This document shows positions 34,577-42,242 of a stretch of 64,000 nucleotides of DNA, in pieces. Both the position numbers and the translations under genes were made by a program. The DNA comes from Bacteroides mediterraneensis. Its GTDB lineage: Bacteria > Bacteroidota > Bacteroidia > Bacteroidales > Bacteroidaceae. The stretch covers positions 1,364,001 through 1,428,000 of the forward strand of contig NZ_DAJPEN010000001.1 of NCBI RefSeq assembly GCF_025993685.1, given 5' to 3'. How positions within the stretch are numbered: position 1 is the first letter of the stretch; the number at the start of each line of letters is the position of its first letter. The notes under the pieces were generated by a model that made no database searches, was not told the DNA's origin, and was given only the letters and a program-made list of their open reading frames with translations.

Positions 34577-34726
34577 TCAATTCTTTTGTGCTACATTCTG
34601 TTCTTTGACGTTGTTCTTCTGCTTCTCTGCCTGCACTTCCTTGATGGCTTCAATCTCGTCCATGACGGGATCCACGTTCCCCACAAAGGTATGGTCCACT
34701 GTATGGCCAAATATCCCCGCCTGCAT
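34577..34726 (-). pseudogene. short open frame, likely 3' end of a lost gene
   Basis: 49 codons starting MQAGIFGHTVDHTFVGN and ending in a charged helix (EAIKEVQAEKQKNNVKEQN). No ribosome-binding site is obvious upstream. It could be the C-terminal end of a deleted gene. Not recognised. Confidence 0.2.
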
Positions 34727-34811
34727 AGTCAAAAGTTACACTGGGAACGGCGTTTCCTATACCTTTCAGGGAGTCAAAAGAGATTCTGGGTATCTATGTC
34801 CGATTTGCTTA

Positions 34812-34828
34812 TTTTATCGGATGCTTAC
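34812..34828 (-). mobile_element. IS66-type terminus cutting an IS982 copy
   Basis: Reads GTAAGCATCCGATAAAA on the minus strand, identical to the end at 31906-31922. Immediately to its right, the C-terminal coding part of an IS982 transposase begins mid-gene. Confidence 0.5.
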
Positions 34829-35106
34829 CTTATAACCAATTTGAAAAGCAACATGAAAGGAGCATTGCTGTCACTTTCTGACAAACAACTCCTCAGGAAA
34901 CGGGCCATTATAGAAACCGTTAATGACGAACTTAAAAAGATAGCACAGGTTGAGCATTCAAGGTATAGAACTTTTGATAATTTTATTGTCAACCTCTTGA
35001 GTGCAATTGCTGCATATTGCTGCTTCCCTAAGAAGCCGTGTATCAATGTTATGAGCACTATTGACACACAGCTTGCATTATTGTGAATTCGTCGAACTCA
35101 CGTTAA
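34829..35106 (+). mobile_element. IS982-family right end: transposase C-terminus and terminal repeat
   Basis: The open frame to TGA 35084-35086 contains SLSDKQLLRKRAIIETVND and AQVEHSRYRTFDNFIVNLL, the conserved C-terminal block of IS982-type transposases. The 19-base sequence TTCGTCGAACTCACGTTAA at 35088-35106 follows, the exact reverse complement of 38063-38081, and is the likely terminal repeat. The N-terminal part is missing: the copy is cut on its left by an IS66-type end. Confidence 0.7.
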
Positions 35107-35825
35107 ATTGCATAAACATTTACATCAACAAGTCTTTTAACAATAAGATTACTAGTATAGGATAGCGAATTAGAAGAATCACAAGAATTGAGATAGCATT
35201 TTGCAAGATATTTGTCAACAGCCGAATCCCTTTCTTTCTCGCTATTATATTGTGAATGACGTTTGCCATCCAAGTCGATATAATAGTATTTATATGCAAA
35301 AATGAACTCTTCGGGAATAGCTATTCGACCGGTTTTAATTTTCGGTCTCATTGCTTTACAGAATCTTGCTTGTTCCCCTTTCAAAAGCACTTCCAGTTCT
35401 GCGCCTATCATCTTAAGGACCTGTCGGGATGAAAGAACGTCAAGATTTTTGTCACGCTCTGAATCTTTGGTTGACCAATTACGGTATAGATAATATATAA
35501 TCATTGAGGTGATTGGAAAAAACACTTCTATCCAATAGCCATTCTCGTTCAATAAGCGTGTCTGCAGATTTCTGAGATTATTCAACAGTGACGTATAGTC
35601 GATAGTTGAAGCTTTTATGTTATAGACACACTTCTCCAACTCTCTTTCCGTTGTACTTAAAGCCAGGCTTGAGTCGCAAAGCGTAAAAACATTGTACTTT
35701 CTGACAAGGTCTACATATTGGTCAAGAGAGTAAATCTGACTTGTGGGCTGGTTGATGTCTTTGATTTCAGTTAAAACCAATGGTAAAAGAAATGATGCGT
35801 CAAAATTTCGGATGTCAGTAGCCAT
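35103..35825 (-). CDS. unknown protein, C-terminus abutting an IS982 end
   Basis: I do not recognise this 240-residue protein. It has one possible membrane helix (YWIEVFFPITSMIIYYLYRN, about 116-135) preceded by a helical region and followed by a charged, Lys-rich C-terminal part. Its stop codon lies inside the 19-base IS982 terminal repeat, so the original C-terminus has probably been lost or replaced. Its start overlaps the end of the nucleotidase gene by 11 bases, so the two are translationally coupled. It is the last gene of the lectin-nucleotidase unit. Confidence 0.6.
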   Translation of the reverse strand: MATDIRNFDASFLLPLVLTEIKDINQPTSQIYSLDQYVDLVRKYNVFTLCDSSLALSTTERELEKCVYNIKASTIDYTSLLNNLRNLQTRLLNENGYWIEVFFPITSMIIYYLYRNWSTKDSERDKNLDVLSSRQVLKMIGAELEVLLKGEQARFCKAMRPKIKTGRIAIPEEFIFAYKYYYIDLDGKRHSQYNSEKERDSAVDKYLAKCYLNSCDSSNSLSYTSNLIVKRLVDVNVYAI

Positions 35826-37467
35826 TTTGATAATATTTTAGTCGAGCCTTATAAGGCGATTGCGAAGACAAAGATTCTTTTTTATCGTAATATATCTTCT
35901 TCATGAATTTTAGAAAAGCCTCGGTCGTCCCGTCTAAAGAGACCGTCTTGTCCCATTCGTTTTCTGGGAACAGTGCCTTGGGGTAATTGTCTCCCCCGTT
36001 AGCTATATATTCGTCAACTACTACTGGGTAAAATTTATTCTTGCTCAAGGCTATCGATTCCCTGTCAGGCACGTTATAATAAACATTCAATACTCTTGTC
36101 TTATTTTCATAATACATGGTGTCTACTACCAGATTGTTCATCTGTATACATCCAAAAGAATTATGAATTCCCGCTTCTATGAGCTTGAATATTTCCTTCC
36201 CTTTCATCATGTATACTCGCAGATGGTTACTGAAGGGCAGAAGTTCTCCTATAGTCAATGCAGTGGCATAACCCGGGTAAAGAGAACGGCGGATACTACC
36301 GAAATGACTGAAAGCCAGAACTGGGACATCGTCTGTCAGTCCTTTTGCACGACGATATGCATCAGCATACGCCATACAGACATATGTGCCAAGCATTGTC
36401 TGCCTTTTATTGTCATTACGACTATGGATTATCGTATCATTTACGAGGGCTAGCGTGTCATTAAGGCAAAGGTCTATGGTCTCAATTTTCGTGTGAGAAC
36501 ATATTTTGTTAAGAGTATTGTCTATATTGATTCTACCCGCACTGTCATCCGGGCGTTCTCCTGTCTTTACCACCATTGGGTCGACAGGTTTAAATGTGTG
36601 GCTCTGCCTGTCATAAGCAAAACGAAGGACACCGATATACTTGCCAGAGATTCCTCCTTGCACTACAGGAATGTTATCATACATATAACCGCAAACGACC
36701 TGATGGGAATGACCGCTAGCTATACCTTTTATGGCTTGTGGAAGTGAACGTAATTTTTTCCCCACTGACGTGTTTGTCCATTGCGGGCGTTTGTCAGGTC
36801 CCATGGCTGTACCGACATGAGCCAACAATACCTGAAAATCCGCTCCTTGTGCGGTGAGGGTATCAGAAGCACGTTTTAGTAAAGCCTCATACGCATCAGA
36901 AAAAATCAGGTTGTTCACGTATTGGGCCTTTGACTGTTTTTTAGCCTCAGCTTCAACGAGACCAATCAAACCTATCTTTCCTATACTGCCATCAGGCATC
37001 ATCACTTCAATGAGTGCTGACGGCTTGGCACAAGAAAGAAGTTTTTCTGTATCATCGTAGAAAATATTTGAACAAAGATAATGAATCGTGTCACGGCCGA
37101 GGGTGCTAAGGAAATCCTGTCCATTGTCAAACTCATGGTTGCCAATGGCTGAGTATTTTATGCCAAGGGTAGAGAAGTAGGAAGGTAGTAAGCCTCCATT
37201 AGTTAAAACTGAGAAATAACTTCCGCCAAAGTTATCACCATCTGAAAGAACTATATTGGCAGGATAACGCTTTTTTAGGTCGTTAATAGCAGAATATACG
37301 TTGCCCGCCCCAGGAATATCGTTGTTTTCGACAAAAGACCCATGAAAGTCGTTCAGGCTGATAATAGCCAGAGTGTCACGAACAATCTGTGCTGCTGGTT
37401 GTCCGAAAGGAACGACCAGCAACGCAAACAGTATTATGAATCTGATATCAGATAAGAATCTTATCAT
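35815..37467 (-). CDS. exported 5'-nucleotidase / cyclic phosphodiesterase family
   Basis: Metallophosphoesterase of the UshA/5'-nucleotidase family, 550 residues, with a cleavable signal peptide (FIILFALLVVPFGQPAAQ). The metal-binding motifs are in order: SLNDFHGS (Asp40, His42), LSDGDNFGGS, GNHEFDNGQ, LLAHVGT and ASGHSHQV. The C-terminal substrate domain carries LTIGELLPFSNHLRVY and a NGGDNYP motif. It would remove phosphate from nucleotides outside the cytoplasm. Its ATG overlaps the lectin gene's stop by 4 bases. It sits in a three-gene unit bracketed by IS982 ends; extracellular nucleotides or cyclic nucleotides as signals are possible substrates. Confidence 0.88.
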   Translation of the reverse strand: MIRFLSDIRFIILFALLVVPFGQPAAQIVRDTLAIISLNDFHGSFVENNDIPGAGNVYSAINDLKKRYPANIVLSDGDNFGGSYFSVLTNGGLLPSYFSTLGIKYSAIGNHEFDNGQDFLSTLGRDTIHYLCSNIFYDDTEKLLSCAKPSALIEVMMPDGSIGKIGLIGLVEAEAKKQSKAQYVNNLIFSDAYEALLKRASDTLTAQGADFQVLLAHVGTAMGPDKRPQWTNTSVGKKLRSLPQAIKGIASGHSHQVVCGYMYDNIPVVQGGISGKYIGVLRFAYDRQSHTFKPVDPMVVKTGERPDDSAGRINIDNTLNKICSHTKIETIDLCLNDTLALVNDTIIHSRNDNKRQTMLGTYVCMAYADAYRRAKGLTDDVPVLAFSHFGSIRRSLYPGYATALTIGELLPFSNHLRVYMMKGKEIFKLIEAGIHNSFGCIQMNNLVVDTMYYENKTRVLNVYYNVPDRESIALSKNKFYPVVVDEYIANGGDNYPKALFPENEWDKTVSLDGTTEAFLKFMKKIYYDKKESLSSQSPYKARLKYYQNGY

Positions 37468-38042
37468 TGACCAAGTATTTTTTTTGCGTCAAGGAATGAA
37501 ATGTAATGTACACCCACAGACTGTAGATAGTTATGCAGTTCCATGTTTTTTAAACCGGTGCTGCCATATAAGCAACAGATAACATTATTCTCACCTGCAT
37601 CAATAGTAAAGAGTTTACCTTTTAAGCGTTCCCCTTTACCACATATATTGCCATACCAGCTAGAAACAAGACCGGAACTGGTCGTGATACGAATACGAAT
37701 AATCTGATCTTTAGTTCTCTGAGACGGCCTCAGTGAAAAAGGATACTTACCATATTCCACCTCAATTTTACGGATGAAATCACCAATAGGCAGCTCAAAA
37801 TAGGCATCATAGCCATTGGGCCCACCATGGAAAAAAGGACTTTTCCCACGGGCAAAGTCCTTTTTTCCATATGTCAGTTCGATGGAGTCTATAACGTCTC
37901 CCTGACGTACCCACACACCTGTCGGCAAAAAACTTTGGTCGTAAAATTTCTGTAGGTCATCGAATACATGCTCGGAATAGTCTCCTGCCACTGGACCTTT
38001 AGCAACAACTAATTCGGATAATAAATCTTTAATTTTCTTCAT
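37464..38042 (-). CDS. jacalin-like lectin domain protein
   Basis: 192-residue protein whose residues about 15-155 read as a jacalin-type beta-prism lectin. Blocks are GPVAGDYSEHVFDDL, VIDSIELTYGKK, HGGPNGYDAYFELPIGDFI, KIEVEYG and ITTSSGLVSSWYG, ending with the C-terminal CCLYGSTGLKNMELHNYL in place of the usual GFHGRSG...L-x-x-I-G. Such domains bind mannose- or galactose-type glycans. No signal peptide or lipobox is visible. It is first in a unit with an exported nucleotidase (4-base overlap) and an unknown membrane protein, and starts only 20 bases from an IS982 end that may supply its promoter. The call rests on strand pattern and is moderate. Confidence 0.6.
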   Translation of the reverse strand: MKKIKDLLSELVVAKGPVAGDYSEHVFDDLQKFYDQSFLPTGVWVRQGDVIDSIELTYGKKDFARGKSPFFHGGPNGYDAYFELPIGDFIRKIEVEYGKYPFSLRPSQRTKDQIIRIRITTSSGLVSSWYGNICGKGERLKGKLFTIDAGENNVICCLYGSTGLKNMELHNYLQSVGVHYISFLDAKKILGQ

Positions 38043-38062
38043 ATTGATGATATTCTATAATG

Positions 38063-38334
38063 TTAACGTGAGTTCGACGAAATGTAAGTTGTTGTAAATT
38101 TGGTGATTGGTGAAAATTGTTGTAACTTTATAATACTGATTTATAGAGTTTTACAAACAATAATCGCAGTGATTACCGAAAGCAAAGTTATAAAATTATT
38201 TTGTATGGCAGATGATTTTGCAGTTTTTTTTGATGCAATGATGTTAAAATATACGCTTAAACCCCGTATGAAACACCCATATCACTGTGTCTCAACCCTG
38301 TCAAAGGCAGAAATCATGCTGATCATGATACTTT
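38063..38334 (+). mobile_element. IS982-family left end: terminal repeat and transposase N-terminus
   Basis: Starts with TTAACGTGAGTTCGACGAA (38063-38081). After about 90 bases a GTG-initiated frame (38169-38334) gives VITESKVIKLFCMADDF and then STLSKAEIMLIMIL, the N-terminal block of IS982-type transposases. It is cut at 38335 by an IS66-type end. With the right end at 34829-35106 it is in the same orientation, so two broken copies flank the lectin unit as direct repeats. Confidence 0.7.
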
Positions 38335-39090
38335 GTAAGCATTCGTTAAACTACAGGTATTGAACTTTATATACAACAATAGCGACTGTCACTATAAACC
38401 TAATAGTTGCAGTCGCTATTATTTTGTTGAACCTATATGTTGCAGTCAGCAGTGGTTTCCGGATTCCTCCCCTTGTTTTGTCAGTACACTTTCCGGATGT
38501 TGCAGCTTCCATTTATGTGGAAGCAGTTCCAGCAGTTCCTCATGAGTAGCCTTTTTGTGATAGGGCATTCGGGCGATGACATCATTCAGATAATCCCTTG
38601 GGTTTACATCATGTGCCTTACAGGTGGCCAGCAGGGAACAGATGACCGACATATTAGCCGCTGCCTCATGGTTGCCGCAGAAGAGGTAATTTTTCCGTCC
38701 TCGAAGACTTTGGGTGAACAGCTCCATCAGTATCTCTTCTGACCCGTTTCCGAAGTGGGCACGAAGACCGTTGGGAAACAGAACGGCCACGCCATGCGGC
38801 ACTTGTCCTTCAGGGGACGATTCCATGACTGACTGTTTAAGACTGATGGGAGCCAGCTCCTGTTTAACACTGTTCCTGTCAACTGAACATTTTCTACGCC
38901 AGTAATGATAGGTTGAATAACTTACACCTATTTGCTGCAGGTACGACTTCAACGGCAGGCCGCTTTGTTGTACCTGCAATTCCAATTCTTCAAATTCCAG
39001 TCTATTCATAATAATTGAGGTTTGATTGTATTCGCTGTCGCAAAGCTACAATCAAACCTCAAGGTGTAAAAGGTGTATTTGTCCGCTTAC
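38335..39090 (-). mobile_element. internally deleted IS66-family element
   Basis: Ends GTAAGCATTCG at 38335 and, on the opposite strand, GTAAGCGGACAAATACACC ending at 39090. It contains one 187-codon frame and the right-end stem-loop at 38381-38417 that is shared with 25949 and 31634. The full transposase is absent. No 8-base target duplication is visible (GATACTTT left, ATTTTCCC right). Confidence 0.65.
38446..39009 (-). pseudogene. IS66 orf1-transposase fusion remnant
   Basis: 187 codons joining two IS66 proteins in frame. The N-terminus (LEFEELELQVQQSGLPLKS, then YHYWRRKCS) is the orf1-type DNA-binding protein. The middle (GVAVLFPNGLRAHFGNG) still fits the orf1/orf2 region. The C-terminus (FCGNHEAAANMSVICSLLA through RDYLNDVIARMPYHKK) is the last domain of the IS66 transposase. 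The catalytic DDE core and the zinc-finger region are missing, so it cannot transpose, but a protein could still be made. Confidence 0.75.
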
Positions 39091-39120
39091 ATTTTCCCTA
39101 TATAAAAGCCAGGACAGGCG

Positions 39121-39429
39121 TCAATAACTTGCGTCCAATTGGATAGAACCCTTTTGATTGCGCACATTGTCCGAATGAATCGTGACCTTGATTTGGGTTG
39201 TCTTCCAGAAAGATGTCTTGATCTTGGCACTGATGCTTTGATTGTCCGAAATGTCTTTGGACAATTTGGATTTGCCGTTGACAAACAGTTCTACTTGATA
39301 ATTCCCTTTCGGTTGGAGAATCTCGGCTTGCGCTTGAATGGTGATTCCGAACGTGTACTTAGAATAAGTGACTTCTCCATTGCCGTTACCATCCAATTGA
39401 AAATCCAGTTTTTGTGAAATTCTTCCCAT
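39121..39429 (-). CDS. uncharacterised small beta-rich protein
   Basis: I do not recognise this 102-residue protein. It has no signal peptide and reads as alternating beta strands (YSKYTFGITIQAQAEIL, NYQVELFVNG, WKTTQIKVTIHSDN), like a single immunoglobulin-like or C2-like sandwich. It is preceded by a good -7 box at 39470-39477, so it is probably expressed. The next relic upstream resembles DUF2589, whose members often sit beside small beta-sandwich proteins. Confidence 0.55.
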   Translation of the reverse strand: MGRISQKLDFQLDGNGNGEVTYSKYTFGITIQAQAEILQPKGNYQVELFVNGKSKLSKDISDNQSISAKIKTSFWKTTQIKVTIHSDNVRNQKGSIQLDASY

Positions 39430-39469
39430 AATGCTTTATTTTTTTTGATTTGGTTCTCGTGCAAAAAAA

Positions 39470-39477
39470 CAAATTTA
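39470..39477 (-). promoter_or_regulatory. -7 box (TAAATTTG on minus strand)
   Basis: Exact TAnnTTTG match about 40 bases before the ATG at 39429 of the small beta-rich protein. No clear -33 element. Confidence 0.5.
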
Positions 39478-39569
39478 TTTCTGCATTTCCTAATGAATAG
39501 GTTTTTTTCTTTGTTATCATTGTAACTACTTGTGTTAAACCTTTCTAAACGACCATGGCGACGCAGCTC

Positions 39570-39800
39570 TCACCGCGATGGAAGTTTCCCGTCATCAGCT
39601 TCTAGGAAATCAACCTTCACATGGTTAATTGCCAGATCGGGGATAGGTATAAGGGAAATTAAAGGCGAGTCTGTTGTCTCGGTGGAGTGTTCCCCTTGGG
39701 GAGTAGGGTTTTCTTGTGTCATAACTTCCGTTAAAACAAGATTTTTATTATTGCTAAAACCACAGAAGTGCCTGAATTTCCCCGTTGGAAATACAGACAC
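39570..39800 (-). pseudogene. DUF2589-like C-terminal fragment
   Basis: 76 codons whose second half (SPLISLIPIPDLAINHVKV, then DFLE) matches the strongly conserved L-x-x-L-V/I-P-I-P-x-L-x-I-x-x-V-x-V-D-F block of DUF2589 proteins. Full members have a long helical N-terminus before this block and a strand-rich part after it; both are missing. It lies between ugd copy 2 and the small beta-rich gene and marks the right edge of the accessory island. Confidence 0.5.
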
Positions 39801-39832
39801 TTCTGATTGTTAAAGATATGGTTCCCTAATGT

Positions 39833-41164
39833 TTAGTCTCTTCTGAAGATATCACGTGTATAGACTTTGTCTTTCACGTCATCCAGACAAGCATCATATC
39901 GGTTGGCGATGATGGCATTGCTCTGTTTTTTGAATTCTTCCAGATTGTTTACCACTTTCGAACCGAAGAAGGTCGTTCCATCTTCCAGTGTCGGTTCATA
40001 GATGATTACCGTAGCACCTTTGGCCTTGATACGCTTCATTACTCCCTGAATACTGCTCTGGCGGAAATTGTCGCTGTTTGACTTCATGGTCAAACGGTAT
40101 ACACCTACAACAACTTCGTGCTCATTGTTGGCATTCCATTGTGCATTTTCTGTATAATATCCGGCTTTTTTCAGCACTTGGTCTGCAATGAAGTCTTTAC
40201 GTGTACGGTTACTTTCTACGATGGCTTGAATCAAATTTTCCGGTACATCCTGATAGTTGGCCAGAAGCTGTTTGGTATCCTTCGGCAGACAGTAACCACC
40301 GTATCCGAAACTCGGGTTATTGTAGTGCGTACCGATACGCGGGTCCAGACAGATACCCTGAATGATGGCCTGTGTGTCTAGTCCCTTCACTTCGGCATAC
40401 GTATCCAATTCGTTGAAGTAGCTCACACGCAGTGCCAGATACGTGTTGGCAAAAAGTTTCACCGCTTCTGCCTCTTTCAGGCCCATGAACAGCGTGTCGA
40501 TGTTTTCCTTGATGGCACCTTCTTGCAACAGGGCTGCAAATTCTTTGGCTTTTTCTTCCAGATGTTCTCCTGCGATGGCTTTGATAGCTTCGTTTTCTGC
40601 ATCCCGTCCGTCAATGAATTTCGGATAGCCTACGATGATGCGACTAGGGTAGAGGTTGTCATACAGCGCCTTGCTTTCGCGTAAGAACTCCGGCGAGAAC
40701 AGCAGGTTGAATTTCTTTCCGGCGAGGGCAGGAGTGTTGCGGAATTTTTCCGCATACTTCACGTACAGGCTCCGGCAGTATCCCACCGGGATGGTACTCT
40801 TGATGACCATCACTGCATCCGGGTTCACCTCCAGCACCAGGTCGATTACTTCTTCCACATGGCTCGTGTCGAAATAATTCTTCACGGGGTCATAGTTGGT
40901 AGGTGCCGCAATCACTACGAAGTCTGCGTTTTTATATGCTGTAGCTCCGTCCAGTGTAGCTGTCAGGTTCAGTTCTTTTTCTGCCAGATACTTTTCAATG
41001 TAATCATCTTGTATCGGGCTAATACGATTATTGATTTTCTCTACCTTTTCAGGGATTACATCCACAGCTGTCACGTGGTGATGCTGTGATAATAGGGTAG
41101 CGATGGACAAGCCTACATAGCCTGTACCTGCTACGGCAATTTGAAGATCTTTAAAATCTCTCAT
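39833..41164 (-). CDS. ugd: UDP-glucose 6-dehydrogenase family, copy 2
   Basis: Second nucleotide-sugar dehydrogenase, 443 residues, with the same AVAGTGYVGLS, LFSPEFLRESKAL and GYGGYCLPKD motifs as the copy at 11902-13230. The proteins differ mainly near residues 180-200 and 335-350. It lies 6 bases after the UDP-glucuronate epimerase, so the pair should convert UDP-Glc to UDP-GlcA and then UDP-GalA for the capsule repeat. It is the last gene of the long capsule operon. The tract about 40645-40911 is nearly identical to copy 1, while the ends differ at many silent sites. Confidence 0.92.
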   Translation of the reverse strand: MRDFKDLQIAVAGTGYVGLSIATLLSQHHHVTAVDVIPEKVEKINNRISPIQDDYIEKYLAEKELNLTATLDGATAYKNADFVVIAAPTNYDPVKNYFDTSHVEEVIDLVLEVNPDAVMVIKSTIPVGYCRSLYVKYAEKFRNTPALAGKKFNLLFSPEFLRESKALYDNLYPSRIIVGYPKFIDGRDAENEAIKAIAGEHLEEKAKEFAALLQEGAIKENIDTLFMGLKEAEAVKLFANTYLALRVSYFNELDTYAEVKGLDTQAIIQGICLDPRIGTHYNNPSFGYGGYCLPKDTKQLLANYQDVPENLIQAIVESNRTRKDFIADQVLKKAGYYTENAQWNANNEHEVVVGVYRLTMKSNSDNFRQSSIQGVMKRIKAKGATVIIYEPTLEDGTTFFGSKVVNNLEEFKKQSNAIIANRYDACLDDVKDKVYTRDIFRRD

Positions 41165-41170
41165 AGTTCA

Positions 41171-42241
41171 TTATTTTTTAAGATAATAAGAAGCATACCA
41201 TTCAGCAAAAGCTCTTAATCCGTTTCTTAATGAAGTCGACGGCTTGAATCCAAAATCCTGTTCCAGCGGAGTTGTGTCGGCATAGGTTACAGGCACATCT
41301 CCTGGTTGCATAGGAACCAGTTCCTTGTGAGCCTCAAAGTCATAATCTTCTGGCAATACTTTTGCGCGAATCAGTTCTTCCTGTAAAATTGTGACAAAAT
41401 CCAGCAGATTTTCCGGTTGGTTATTTCCGATGTTATATACCTTATAGGGAGGAATAGGCAAACCGTCTTCGCCATTCTTCTTTTCCGGTGCATGTTGCAT
41501 CACTCTGATTACCCCTTCTACGATATCATCAATATAGGTGAAATCACGTTTGCAATGACCGTAATTGAATATCTGGATTGTCTTCCCTTCACGTAATTTA
41601 TTGGTAAATCCAAAATAAGCCATGTCCGGTCTTCCAGCTGGGCCGTAAACAGTAAAGAATCTCAATCCAGTAGAAGGTATATTATACAGTTTTGAATAGG
41701 CATGCGCCATCAGTTCATTACTCTTTTTAGTAGCGGCATAAAGGCTGACCGGATTGTCTACCTTGTCATCTGTGCTGTATGGAACTTTCTTGTTACTTCC
41801 ATATACACTCGATGAAGAAGCGTATACCAGATGTTCTACTTGTGGATTCGAATGTCTGCAAGCTTCCAGAATATTATAGAAGCCAATCAGGTTGCTTTCC
41901 ACGTAGGCATCCGGATTGGTAATACTGTAGCGGACTCCTGCCTGGGCAGCCAGATTTACCACGATGTTAGGCTTGTATTCATTAAAGATTTTCTCAATTA
42001 ATGCTTTGTTGGCAATGTTTCCTTTAATGAAAGTACAGTTGGTGTATGCTTCCAGTTTTTTCAGTCTTTCTTCTTTTAAAGAGGTATCGTAGTAATCCGT
42101 AATAGAATCAATACCTACAATACGAATATTGTTTTCTCTCTTTAAAAGCTCTAATGCCAAATAACTTCCTATAAAGCCGGCCATACCGGTTATAAAGATA
42201 GTTTTTCCGTTTAAGTTAATATTGTTTGTCAGCATACTCAT
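41171..42241 (-). CDS. UDP-glucuronate 4-epimerase-like SDR enzyme
   Basis: Extended SDR epimerase of the CapI/UDP-glucuronate 4-epimerase type, 356 residues. It has the NAD motif ITGMAGFIGSYLA near 16-28, SSSSVYG before the catalytic YAATKKSNEL (Tyr near 168), and TVYGPAGRPDMAYF, a signature of the glucuronate-specific branch. It sits directly before ugd copy 2 and after rfbB, so the likely product is UDP-galacturonate for the repeat unit. A UDP-glucose 4-epimerase role is less likely because of the RPDMA motif. Confidence 0.88.
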   Translation of the reverse strand: MSMLTNNINLNGKTIFITGMAGFIGSYLALELLKRENNIRIVGIDSITDYYDTSLKEERLKKLEAYTNCTFIKGNIANKALIEKIFNEYKPNIVVNLAAQAGVRYSITNPDAYVESNLIGFYNILEACRHSNPQVEHLVYASSSSVYGSNKKVPYSTDDKVDNPVSLYAATKKSNELMAHAYSKLYNIPSTGLRFFTVYGPAGRPDMAYFGFTNKLREGKTIQIFNYGHCKRDFTYIDDIVEGVIRVMQHAPEKKNGEDGLPIPPYKVYNIGNNQPENLLDFVTILQEELIRAKVLPEDYDFEAHKELVPMQPGDVPVTYADTTPLEQDFGFKPSTSLRNGLRAFAEWYASYYLKK

Positions 42242-42242
42242 T

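Noticed and set aside
38446..39009. Intact transposase gene
   Set aside because: It joins an orf1 N-terminus to a transposase C-terminus and lacks the catalytic core, so it is a deletion product.
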